DNA from: Paulinella micropora
Lineage: Eukaryota; Cercozoa; Imbricatea; Euglyphida
Direction: 5' to 3'
Assembly: GCA_009731375.1 (NCBI GenBank)
Contig: BJOX01000221.1
Coordinates: 204,816 to 228,823 of the forward strand
DNA length: 24,008 nucleotides
Shown here one piece after another: positions 1 through 8,741 of this stretch. The position numbers and the translations under genes were made by a program. The notes beneath the pieces are model-generated. The model had not been told where the DNA came from. It did not search any database and saw nothing but the letters and a program-made list of their open reading frames with translations. Numbering within the stretch: the first letter of the stretch is position 1; each line of letters starts with the position of its first letter.

Positions 1-29
<29 letters not shown>
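1..29. repeat. poly(A) run at window edge
   Basis: An uninterrupted run of 29 A opens the window. It is cut by the window edge, so its full length and origin are unknown. It is not the tail of the reverse-strand LINE fragment at 304-846, because a reverse-strand element would end in a T run on this strand. Confidence 0.9.
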
Positions 30-31
<2 letters not shown>

Positions 32-303
32 AAGATATGATAGGTAGGAAAAGGTAATGCTCAACAGCTAGGAAAATTAAACGTAGGGAACGTTTAAGGT
101 TTCTTCCGTTGAGGTCGACTTGGTAAAAGGTCCTATACTTCTTAAAATATATGCGGCGGCACTCGCAAAAGCTGGAAGACACGAGGTGACTCCCCAAGGG
201 GGTTTGGCTAACCACACTCCGGCGGATGTGATCAACACTTAACTTATCCCACTCTCAGGTATCGCCAGATGTGTCCAGCGCCCTCTTAAGCCCGTAGGCA
301 GTG
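30..303. other. Non-coding stretch downstream of LINE fragment
   Basis: I see no gene here. It lies just 3' of the reverse-strand LINE coding remnant and could be its 3' untranslated region, but no poly(A)-type end or short tandem tail marks an element boundary. A GATAGGTAGG-like motif near 40 recalls the minisatellite at 880-1135. Confidence 0.4.
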
Positions 304-846
304 TCAGGATTGCTGCAATTGTAGGAGATACGCCTTGAGTTCGTTTTTGAATTCTGGTCTATATTCGATGTCTCTCAGACGTTCTGGCAGCCTATCCCAA
401 TGTGCTTGCGCTGCTGTACTGTACTGGCCAGTCGTTGAGTCATTGTACATATGTTTCTTTGATGAACGCCTAGTATTGTAGTTATGTATGGCAGTAATTG
501 GTCGGATGTTGTTGTAGTGGAGTGGTAGGAATGCTTTGAAAGTTGGGTAGATAAAGGAATGTGCATCCATGCATACGCTATACTTATACATATTAGGTAT
601 GTTAAGTAGTCGTAGTTGGCAAAGAGTGGTTTGGTAGGCGTTCGCCATGATTCAAGACAGATCAATCGAATTATACGTTTTTGGATGATGATGAGTGGGT
701 GTAATTGTGTTTTCTGCATCAGATCCCCAGATAGAGATGCCATACATGAGGAGAGGGTACACATGAGCGTAGGAGGAGGATATGAGTAGGGAGTAGGCTA
801 TACAAATAGCGGAACATTTGGACAAAGGGTTGGAGTCGGAGCACAA
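304..846 (-). pseudogene. LINE reverse transcriptase C-terminal fragment, frameshifted
   Basis: Three overlapping reverse-strand reading frames (846-652, 764-375, 648-304) together match the tail of a non-LTR retrotransposon ORF2 protein, downstream of the RT core. The first carries YPLLMYGISIWG, the second IIQKRIIRLICLE and TKPLFANYDYLT, the third HNYNTRRS and WDRLPERLRD followed by a short Lys/Leu-rich end. This is the usual order in CR1/L2/Jockey-type elements. The frame changes at least twice, and the RT catalytic core and endonuclease are absent, so this is a 5'-truncated dead copy. The reading ends at a stop near 304. The clade is inferred from these motifs only; the LINE assignment itself is fairly secure. 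Confidence 0.75.
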
Positions 847-879
847 TCTAAGTATTACAAATGATTAGACAAATATGAT

Positions 880-1135
880 TTGAAGGGATATGATAAATAG
901 GCTTGTCGGTGCGATAAAATTGGTACATAAGTATGATCAGTGGATTAGTAGGTGGTAAGATAAGAGTGATCAATTCATGGTAAGACAGGCATAATTGAGA
1001 TAATATGATTAAGGTAAGTATGATCAGTAGGTATCATGATAAGTATGATATGTGCGTATGATTAGTGGGTGGTAAGATGACTATGATTGGTAGATACTTA
1101 TGGTTGGTAGGTTTCAAGATAAGTATGCTTGGTAG
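880..1135. repeat. Degenerate minisatellite, AAGTATGAT-AGTAGGT type
   Basis: Variants of a 12-18 base motif around AAGTATGATYRGTAGGTGG recur irregularly, with inserts such as GGTAAGAT. Units are too diverged to give an exact period. The array runs up to the pyrimidine-rich segment in front of the glycosylase-like gene. Confidence 0.6.
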
Positions 1136-1140
1136 ATGAG

Positions 1141-1282
1141 TATTACCTCCTTCTCTGCCTGTCTCTCACTTGCAGTGGCACTTGCGCTCTCCCTGCTGCT
1201 GTCCTTGTCCGCGCTCTGCCTCTGTATTCCAGTCTCCCACCTGCGCCTGTTGTCGGTGGCCTCCTGGTCGTCCACGGAGAAC
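1141..1282 (+). other. Pyrimidine-rich 5' segment, possible intron 3' end
   Basis: CT-rich sequence with an AG (CTCTCACTTGCAG, ending near 1174) in front of the 1283 ATG looks like an intron polypyrimidine tract and acceptor. Read in frame it gives a Leu/Ser/Ala-rich stretch that mimics a signal peptide. A secretory signal just before a nuclear signal is unlikely, so I read this as untranslated or intronic sequence. This is inference. Confidence 0.35.
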
Positions 1283-2332
1283 ATGTCCGGCCCACCCCCA
1301 AAGAAACGGAAAACAGAGCACAATGTGCCAGCGCAAGAGCACAAACCGCAAGACCAGACACAGTGGTTGGAGGGCCTGCTGCAGCGCCAGGATCTCGCTC
1401 GCCTCGACCAGCTGCCCGATCCACCCTCGCCCGGTACACAACAGCAGTACATGGCGTGTTTCGAGAAGATGGCAAAAGGACTGCTGACGGGAACCGTCGT
1501 GATGATCAATGGCACGGCGCATCGCCTAGCCGAGATCGAGTTCTATTACAACGGCGGGCACCACCAGGATCCGTTCGCCCATTGCGACCCTGTCCAGCAG
1601 GAGTTCGGTCGTTGGTATTTCCACCGCGCCGGCACAGGGCCGAAGGCTGCGTACAAAGGGGGCTCTTACAAAGGGCTCGACATCTCGTTCGGTGGGGCAG
1701 AGAGTGGTAACGGTCAGCACAGGGCGTTCGGAGGCGTGCTGGTCCGTTCCATCTGCCCTTTGAGCGAGGGCAAGCAAGGACTGGTCGAGGGGCCGTGCAA
1801 AGTGGTCGAGCATATCCTACACTTGTGCAAGGAGCCTGACATCGCCTCACTGGTGAAACACGCAGGCCCGGACGCTGCGCCCAGCCTGCTGCCAAGCAAT
1901 GTGCTCAATAGTTCAGCCGACTGCCCGCTCTACTTGGCTCCAGCCAAGGCGGGTATGCTGTCTTCTGTGGTGGTGGTGCCACCTGGCCCACGCTTCGGCC
2001 TGACGCTCAAGCGCGTGCGGCCAGGCGTGGAGAGCTACGTCATGCGGCTGTACCGCTACGTAAGCTGTGAGCCAGTATGCTTCAAGAAGGGCAAGGCGAA
2101 TCTCTTGTTGGGCCTGTACGCGTCTGGCCTGCAGAACGAGGAGGCACTGGCTAAGCAGACAGGCACGCCGCTGGGCACGGTGAAGAAGTACTTGTCTGCG
2201 CTGCGCAAGGCACAGGCCAAGGAGCCGGCCGCCTTCCACGGCGCGAGTTTGGGCAACGAGCAGCTCTGCCAGCTCTTTGGCGCCTGCGTGGGCGCCGGAC
2301 ACATTACACTTACAGAAGAAGCCAAAGCATGA
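1283..2332 (+). CDS. MPG-like DNA glycosylase-fold nuclear protein
   Basis: Intact frame of 349 codons, GC-rich relative to its surroundings. It can be extended upstream in frame to an ATG at 1136; residues below use that longer numbering. I prefer the ATG at 1283 (residue 50): it has A at -3 and begins MSGPPPKKRKTEH, an SV40-type nuclear signal, whereas the 1136 ATG sits in minisatellite with a poor context. Residues 115-202 resemble methylpurine-DNA glycosylase (MPG/AAG): AEIEFYY (E135, Y137), FAHCDP (H149), WYFHR, YKGLDISFGG and GGVLVRSICPLSEG (R194). In human AAG the matching residues would be Glu125, Tyr127, His136 and Arg182. Residues 326-350 (LAKQTGTPLGTVKKYLSALR) look like a helix-turn-helix. 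Family role: excision of alkylated purines; activity here is inferred. It could instead be a non-catalytic relative. No neighbour is functionally linked. Confidence 0.8.
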   Translation: MSGPPPKKRKTEHNVPAQEHKPQDQTQWLEGLLQRQDLARLDQLPDPPSPGTQQQYMACFEKMAKGLLTGTVVMINGTAHRLAEIEFYYNGGHHQDPFAHCDPVQQEFGRWYFHRAGTGPKAAYKGGSYKGLDISFGGAESGNGQHRAFGGVLVRSICPLSEGKQGLVEGPCKVVEHILHLCKEPDIASLVKHAGPDAAPSLLPSNVLNSSADCPLYLAPAKAGMLSSVVVVPPGPRFGLTLKRVRPGVESYVMRLYRYVSCEPVCFKKGKANLLLGLYASGLQNEEALAKQTGTPLGTVKKYLSALRKAQAKEPAAFHGASLGNEQLCQLFGACVGAGHITLTEEAKA

Positions 2333-2866
2333 GACGGGAGAGCAACACGCGGTACACTTTCCGGGAAATCACCGCAAATACCGCAAAGGCTGTGTTGTCT
2401 CCTCCTACCGTCTTACTTACCATTTGCATTCAAGTGGTCGCTGACCCCCGCGGCTGGCGGGCAGTTCGGCGTTGCCAGTGTTCAGGTGCGAGCCGGATCG
2501 CCGGTCGCGCTACTGATTGCTGACAACATCCACATAGCAGAATCGATCAACTTTGAACTAACTTTTCTCGATCAACATTTGAGGTATGAAAATGCTGAGC
2601 ATGCCATTCAAAAGCCCTTGACCCGAGTTTCATACGATGCCTTCAGATTTTTAATAACTCTACGATTGACAGAAAACGCTGAGATCAAAGTTGCACGACT
2701 TTTTCTCTTCAAAGTTGTCGATAATGTCAGGTGTGAAAACGCGGAGGGTGACAAGTGCAGAAAGGATGCTGGAGAACGGCTGTGTGCGTGAGGCAGGCTA
2801 ACTTGAAAAGAACAAAGCTATATGAGTCTTTCAGACTGAGAAACAAACAGCAACTTTGAAACAATT
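2333..2866. other. Non-coding; three short GAAAAYGCKGAG repeats
   Basis: No gene is supported. This is probably 3' flank of the glycosylase-like gene. A motif close to GAAAAYGCKGAG occurs three times (near 2588, 2673 and 2738) in partly similar surroundings, suggesting old internal duplication. An open frame of about 100 codons from 2486 shows no recognisable domain and I do not call it. Confidence 0.5.
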
Positions 2867-2868
2867 CT

Positions 2869-2895
2869 CCCCCCCCCCCCCACCTCTCTCTTTCC

Positions 2896-2926
<31 letters not shown>

Positions 2927-2968
2927 GAGTCTCTCATTTCTTCATTTCTCTTCAAGTTGTGGTAGAAA

Positions 2969-3014
<46 letters not shown>

Positions 3015-3043
3015 GGTGGTGGTGGTAGTAGTATTAGTAGTAG
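2869..3043. repeat. Simple repeats: C13, (CT)n, (TAG)n/(TGG)n
   Basis: A 13-C run (2869-2881) is followed by CT dinucleotides to about 2924, then a TAG triplet array from about 2971 that changes to TGG and back to TAG before 3043. Open frames through it encode only Ser/Gly or Thr runs and are artefacts of the repeats. Confidence 0.9.
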
Positions 3044-3450
3044 CAAGCCCCGGCTCGGACCCCGGTAGGGAAATCAATAGTCTATTACTATCACTACTGA
3101 CTTGAACGTGACTGACTCGTGCCTTACTGCCGGGGTAATCGTAAAACATGGCTTCGCACTGCCACTCAGCTCTATGAGCCGCTCAGCAAGTACTGTATTA
3201 ATAATTTCAAGTTTGACTTCAAGTCAGTAAAACTGTAACACCCACGGTATACTACATCGTTTTTACGCTATTGGTTTTTACGGGAATTCACTCTGGGAAG
3301 TGAATCCTTGTTATTAAATGTTTTTAAGATGAATTCTTATTACATTTCCGGTTTAGAATAATACTTCCGGTTTTAATGTTGTATTAGGATTAAGGAATAT
3401 GAGGACAAGCTTGGAAGCTTAAATCACATAGAGCCGCTTGAAAACCTATA
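3044..3450. other. Left flank of LTR element, no gene
   Basis: No coding frame is supported. It contains a small hairpin (ATTCACT/AGTGAAT around 3286-3305) and a TGTAACACCC string near 3234 that resembles a common LTR start, but I find no matching partner that would make it one. It abuts the 5' LTR with no visible target-site duplication. Confidence 0.5.
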
Positions 3451-3923
3451 TTTTACACTTAACCGTACACCGGAGTGGTGAAGGTTGCTAGGATGCAGAT
3501 TACACATTGTTGTAGCATCCATACTGAATAACCTCCCACATTAATAGCGTTAACCCGATCATTTTATTGCGATTGTAGTAACCATTTCAAGTTATGGATT
3601 ATTTTCATGGAAATTCCGTGAAATTTGGCTGTTTTTCCCGTGACTGGGAATTTATAGCTAAATAAGGGAAATTGCACGTATGGGTTGTTGTTTTAACATT
3701 TGTGCAGGTTACGAACGTAACGCATCGTGTCAGATGACCCGTGTCAAAGGGACACTCCGTTGACAGCGGTTTTTCCCTTTGGCTTGTTGTTGGGATTCAA
3801 ATCTAGCTTCCCTTTTTACTCTTGAAGTGGAAGTAAGCCTTGAACCATTTGTGTTCAATTTATTATTAAATTCCAATTATTCTCTTTGAGCTTGTAAGGA
3901 TTAAGACGTCCGGTCTTAATATA
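3451..3923 (+). repeat. 5' LTR
   Basis: It aligns end to end with 13378-13851. The 3' copy begins TGTTACACTT and ends TTAATACA, giving canonical TG...CA ends. Here the same positions read TTTTACACTT and TTAATATA, so both terminal dinucleotides have changed. It would carry the element promoter and RNA start, but I cannot place a TATA box or initiator with confidence. Confidence 0.9.
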
Positions 3924-3925
3924 TT

Positions 3926-3943
3926 TGGAGTCCCTTTGCCTTT
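3926..3943 (+). promoter_or_regulatory. Candidate tRNA primer-binding site
   Basis: Two bases after the 5' LTR the sequence reads TGGAGTCCCTTTGCC. TGG is the complement of a tRNA CCA end and the spacing is usual for Ty3/gypsy. It is not the initiator-Met site (TGGTATCAGAGC). The primer tRNA would need a 3' end like GGGACTCCA; I cannot assign it. Confidence 0.55.
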
Positions 3944-4211
3944 ATCGAACTCGAAAAAGAATTTTTTTTTTTTTTTTTTTTGGAATTGGAACGACGCACT
4001 CAAGGAGGACAAGCTCAGTCACTGTTGTTGACTGTGTCTTGGGGAGAGTGTCAAGTGGCTTCTCGACAATCAGTACTCAGTACTGGTTGTGTGGGATAGT
4101 GCTTGCAGTCGTATCTGTAAAGGGAAACTACAGGTGGTAAGGGGGGTTTTGTAGATCATAAGGGAAGGACCCTGATCTCGAAACTTAGACCTTGACACTT
4201 GGTGAGTTAAC
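3944..4211 (+). other. Retroelement 5' leader with T20 run
   Basis: Untranslated leader between the primer site and the Gag ATG at 4212. It contains a 20-T run (3962-3981). No gene is supported. Confidence 0.6.
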
Positions 4212-7064
4212 ATGTCGGGAGTAGCAGGGGCGGCATACGACCCCTACAAGGACCCGTGTGTTAGCACATTGGCAGGGAAAGCTGTGGGGGACTTTCTACT
4301 ACATGTAGCTGCAGACTACATAGTAGGGCCCAAGGAACAGCAACAGTTTTTGGAACACTTTGTCCCTTTGGCAAGTAAGTACAAAGACCGGGAAAGGGAC
4401 AAGGAGGTTTACGATGTGGTGAAAATGGAGAGCAGTGATTGGCAAAATGGGGGTACGATCAACCCACCTTTGCAATCACAGGCTATTCACCTAGTGAACC
4501 TAAATTGAAAACATTGAAGCCCATCCTGATAAGGAGGATGATGGCGAGGATGTTCGTGTCCTTGCACCTCCATGAACCGCAGATGGTGGGTCATTCAAGG
4601 TTTGAGAATTCGGATGACGAATACTTTCCGACTCCTATCCCTTCTGAACAATTTGATGTCATGTTCCTAATGACGGGGATGGAATCTGACAACAGTTGGA
4701 AGGAGGAATGGTGTGCGAGTGTCAGGACAGACCCCACCAAGCCGGAAACTTTTTATGGGGCATTGGCAGATGCTTTCTTCAAAGGCGAGGTATGGTCAAT
4801 GGTGGCTAATGCATTCTCCAAAGCGGTGAAGAATTGGGAATCCGCAAAGGAGAAATTGAAGGAAGCAAGGTGGATGAGGGATACCAAGGTGTGGGGGAAG
4901 AAGACACCAGCCACTTTGGATTTGGTCCACGTGGAAGGCTTCATGCAGAAATTGGAGCTAATGTCGACCAAGGAGACGGTGGAAATCCATGCAGTCAGGA
5001 GCCTGCGTGATCAGCTGAGGGAAGCTGATACAGCTGCAATGGCACAGACTTTGGTTGTTACTGCTGCGGCTACGGTGGTAGATCCTAATCTGTCGGCGAT
5101 TGCCAGGGAACAGGCTCATGAAAACATATACCGATTTCTCTTGTACCTCGTGGAGGCCGTCAAGGCCATTGAGGTTTGCGTTGGAAAATACGCAGGGTGG
5201 GAAGAGAGATATGCGGTGATGAAGAAAAGGGAGGAGGACGATCCCACGGACCCGGGGGAACGATATAATCAGGAGAGGAAGAGGATGAACTTATTCCTCG
5301 CCAAGTTCTCACCTGAGGCATTTCAACCCGGACAAAAGGGAATAAAACTCCGACGATATGGTTTACCCGACAGGTGAACTCGGCGTCGTATATGAACTCC
5401 CCTTGGTTGCGTAAGGCGATCAATTCTCTCTGCAGGTTGATGGAAGAGAATAATTTCGAGTCGCCAATGACCTTAGTGGATATTCTCCGACAGTGCACGG
5501 ATACGGATTTGATGGAGCACTTTACGGTGGAGAATATCACAAGGGGGATGTCAAGGGAGAGTGCACATCGCGATGTGTACGGGGACACAGGGTCGATTAA
5601 ACTTTCCAAGACTCATGCGATGATGCATGCTCTCATTGAGTTGCTCGTCACTCACGGAAGTCATTGGGATTTGACTAGTGAGGTTATGCTAACGGGACAC
5701 ATTTCAATTGTGATTGGGAATGCGTTGGCATTGACGGTCAAGAAACCGGTGAGGGTCAAGGGGGGATTTATGGAACCGTTGGAAAATCTCAAGAAGAACA
5801 ACGCGTTCTTCATGAGCGCCAAACGCTTCATCAGACACGTGCTGGCAAGGATCTATCAACACGATCCGTGTGTCTATCGGGCCATAATAAAAGCATGGCA
5901 GGGGAACAAATGGGCGGATATGATCCCGGACAACGTGGATTTCACTACGGATCAATCCCCGGCATGGAATAACTTTGCTAACTTATATGCGTCCGGTAGG
6001 GACATGTGGAAGGACTTCCTAGTCGCTGTAAGGGCGTGGGAAGACACGTTGGTCACCCCCTGCGGGCTAAAGGCTTTAGCGGCGGTGGCCAGGGGCCAGC
6101 TGGAGGAGGGAAAAGAGGCCAAGGCGTTTGCTATCCAAGCGGGATCAGGCACCGCGAGGCGTCGGATCCCCAAGGCAAAGAAGGGAGGCTATGGGAAGCA
6201 AAGTAAGAGGGAAGTAGTGGAGGAGGAGGAGGAAGAAGAAAGCGAGCGTATTCTTCCCCCGACGGCCACTAAGCCGAAGAAGGCTGCCACTCCCTACCAG
6301 GCCACTCCCTACCAGGCCAAGAAGGTTCGGCTTTGCTGGGACTATTACTTCAAGGGCTATAAATGCCCGAGGAAGGCAAACTGCCCAGGCCTTCACTCTG
6401 ATCAGGACAAGGATTGGAGGGCCCTGGAAGCGTCGTTGAAGGGGGAGAACGACGGCTCCAAGTTATGGGTGGCTGTAAGGTCCATCCGGGAAATGGGCCA
6501 GCTGACGATCAAGGATCAGCAAGTTCGGCATCTGGTCAGAGATCGCTTGAACACGTTCGATGCTGCGACCACGTCCATGCGGGAAGCTGGGGTTGGTGGT
6601 CGTGGGGGACGTGGAGGCCGTGGAGGGAAAGGCGGCTTCAGGGGCAAGAAGCGCTTTGGAAAGGGAGGATCTCCCCGGCCGTTCAAGAAGGCGAAGGTGG
6701 CAGCAGCTTCCGTAGAGGAAGTGGAAGAGGAAGAAGGGGTGGAAGTCTCCGAAATGGGAGGGGNNNNNNNNNNGGGGGGGGGGGGGGGGGGGGGGGGGGA
6801 ACGGAGGGATCCGTAAGTACTCATGAGGATGATGCTGTGCCTCAGGTGATCAGGATTTCACCCCCGACGACTTTGAATAAGCCTGGTAGGCGGGATGTCA
6901 AGTCGGAATCCACAGGTAACCTTTCTCACAGGGGTCAGCATTTGACTAATGCAATGGATGCTTCTGTGATGCAGGTAACGATTGAACGGGACAAGCGGGG
7001 TAACAACGTAGGGGGAGGGGGGTCTGACAAGGCCAGGCAAGTTAATAATATTATAATATGTTAA
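4212..7064 (+). pseudogene. gag: Gag polyprotein with CCCH zinc finger and RGG tract
   Basis: Gag position: first frame after the leader. It reads from the ATG at 4212 (MSGVAGAAYDPYKDP), changes frame near 4448 in a G run and near 5373 in GG, and continues to 6816, or in another frame past the 10-N gap to a TAA at 7062. About 830 residues precede the gap, long for a Gag. The first 700 or so residues are helix-rich and unrecognised, presumably matrix/capsid. The nucleocapsid part is unusual: C321, C331, C337 and H341 of the frame starting at 5374 form C-x9-C-x5-C-x3-H (nt 6334-6396), a CCCH finger, with no CCHC knuckle seen. Before it lies an acidic Glu run and after it GGRGGRGGRGG plus basic residues. 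Family knowledge says nucleocapsid binds element RNA; the CCCH plus RGG pair would suit that. Confidence 0.75.
6764..6773. other. 10-N assembly gap inside a G run
   Basis: Ten N sit between GGGG and a long G run near the Gag C-terminus. The true length of the G tract is unknown, so the reading frame across it cannot be decided from this sequence. Confidence 0.95.
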
Positions 7065-7845
7065 ATAAACAAGTTGTTGCTACCGCACCGCGACAGTCGG
7101 ATCCTACTCTGAAAATTTTACCGGTCCCGACGGTTAGGTTTAAAAAGAAAGTTTCTATCATCCCGGAGCCCGATTGGGAGGCTAAGCCAGTACCGGTACG
7201 GGTGAGGAAGATTAAACCGGGAAAGAAAACGGCGACGGGTTTAAAAGCCGGAGGGAAACAGACTACTGCTTTTGGTGAAGCCTTCATCAGCAGCGGGCTG
7301 TCGGATCGGAAGGATTTAAATAACAGTTTTGTTCTTTTGTCTGACCTAAAGGAACGCCTGGAGGCTATTGAGATGCCGGAGCACGCGTTATGCATTACTC
7401 AGGTCTACTGCGTGGATCTGGAAGTGCATGCGATGTTGCCAATGATACGTTGGCTAACATTAATATCGCGGGTGCGGATTTCATAACGTCCAATCGGGCG
7501 TGGTTGGATAAACATATATTGCCTGTTAAGGGAAGCCTAGAAGGGGTTAATGGGAAGGCGAAGGCGGAGGTTACGGGGACGATGGTTTTAACCATTGAAC
7601 TCTACTCAGGTAAGTCCTTCGATATCCAGTTATATGTCTGTCCAGAGTATTCGGGAGGGTTGCTGATTGGGTTCAAGCAGCTCAACAGGATGAATACGTT
7701 GATTGATTGCCGGTCGGGCTTAGTGCACTATGGCATTAGTGACGATGACGCGGAAGATATGGTGAGGGGGCGGGCAGCCGTTCCTCTCTTCCACACGGAT
7801 ACTTACGCGGTGTCATATAATAAACTTGGCAAGGGGGGTCGGTGA
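7058..7845 (+). pseudogene. pol: Retroelement aspartic protease region
   Basis: Read in two frames: 7058-7486 opens with the ATG at 7058 and a basic linker, and 7390-7845 carries the rest. The protease signature is the SGSACDVAND stretch followed by DFITSNRAWLDKHILPVKG, a hydrophobic strand ending GGLLIGFKQLNRM, and a C-terminal flap region, as in clan AA retropepsins. The frame changes exactly at the active-site Asp codon (near 7422), so neither single frame keeps a complete D-S-G triad. The 7058 ATG overlaps the TAA ending the upstream frame at 7062-7064. A second frame change occurs in the G6 run at 7835-7840. It would cleave the Gag-Pol precursor if intact. Confidence 0.7.
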
Positions 7846-8740
7846 GTCGCAGGCCATTGCGCGAAGCGCAAGGGTGCAGTTGGTCATACCGAAGCCTTAT
7901 CAACACCCGGCGTTAGACAATTATTACAAGGATTTTCAGCCGGAGTACCGCGGGCTAGCGGGAAAGGCTAAGAACATTGTTCGACGTTGGGAAAGGGCAA
8001 CAGTGGAGGACTTAATTCAGGGCCGGTGTGCCCAGTTTATGGCCTGCACTTTGGAGGAACATAACATGGAGGTGGAGGCTGGGATGGATAGGTTCAGGGA
8101 TGGGAAGAAGGGGCCTTATGTGTTCCTTCAGAACCAATATTGCTTCCATGCTAAGGCATCACAGGCCAATAGGCCGTTGTTTGAGCCGTTGGTATCGGTG
8201 CGGATTCCGACGGGGGGGACGGAGGATGAGGTCATGGATTTCGTGGGGTGCATGTGGGGTGATAAACCTCTTTGTCCGCAGAATTCGGGAGAGACGGCAA
8301 ATTTGCTCACAAAGTATTTTGAGGCTAACAAACCGTTCTCTATTATCCTGCCGTTCCACGACAAGGCGCTATGGGCGGATAAGGTTTTGGACCGGATGGT
8401 CGATCACCCAATCCCGGTGCCGTCTAGGAAGCAGCATCTGGTGCTGGCTTGCAGATTAAGCACTAGGGCACAGGGGATGACGTATCGAAACTCGCTCAAG
8501 GGGAGTGATCTTCAGAAGATACGTGAGCAGGCGTTTACCTGCTTCACGGGGTTCTTTACGAAGAAAGCACCTATTCAGTACGCCTTGATTCTACATCGTA
8601 TGGCGAATCTGGGTAAGTGGGATGAGTTTCCGGAGGTCAAGTACTTCCGACTTTTCAGTTCGGGCGCCTCCGCCATGTCCATCCACGCATCCTCCACCAA
8701 GCCATCCTCGGAGGGCATCTCCACTTCCTTCTGGTGGTAA
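7826..8740 (+). pseudogene. Unidentified domain between protease and RT
   Basis: A continuous frame of 304 codons, entered after the G6 run at 7835, joins protease to RT. Ty3/gypsy elements normally have a short linker here. Visible content: an N-terminal segment with Lys/Arg and aromatic residues (WERATVEDLIQGRC), a central part with VFLQNQYCFHAKASQ and VRIPTGGTEDEVMDFVGCMW, then SIILPFHDKALWADKVLDRM, KQHLVLACRLSTRAQG and a C-terminal helical part ending in a Ser-rich tail. I recognise no family. The frame ends at a TAA at 8738, where the RT frame (offset by one) takes over. It is probably part of the Pol polyprotein rather than a separate gene. Confidence 0.55.
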
Positions 8741-8741
8741 G

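Noticed and set aside
1136-1282. N-terminal signal peptide on the glycosylase-like protein
   Set aside because: The hydrophobic stretch is a translated CT-rich tract with an acceptor-like AG; a nuclear signal follows the better ATG at 1283.
2486-2791. 101-codon forward frame
   Set aside because: No recognisable motif, GC shift or conservation evidence; lies in a region with short internal duplications.
3234-3243. TGTAACACCC as the start of another LTR
   Set aside because: No matching second copy; the similar TGTAACAGCCCC at 13892 shares only a short string.
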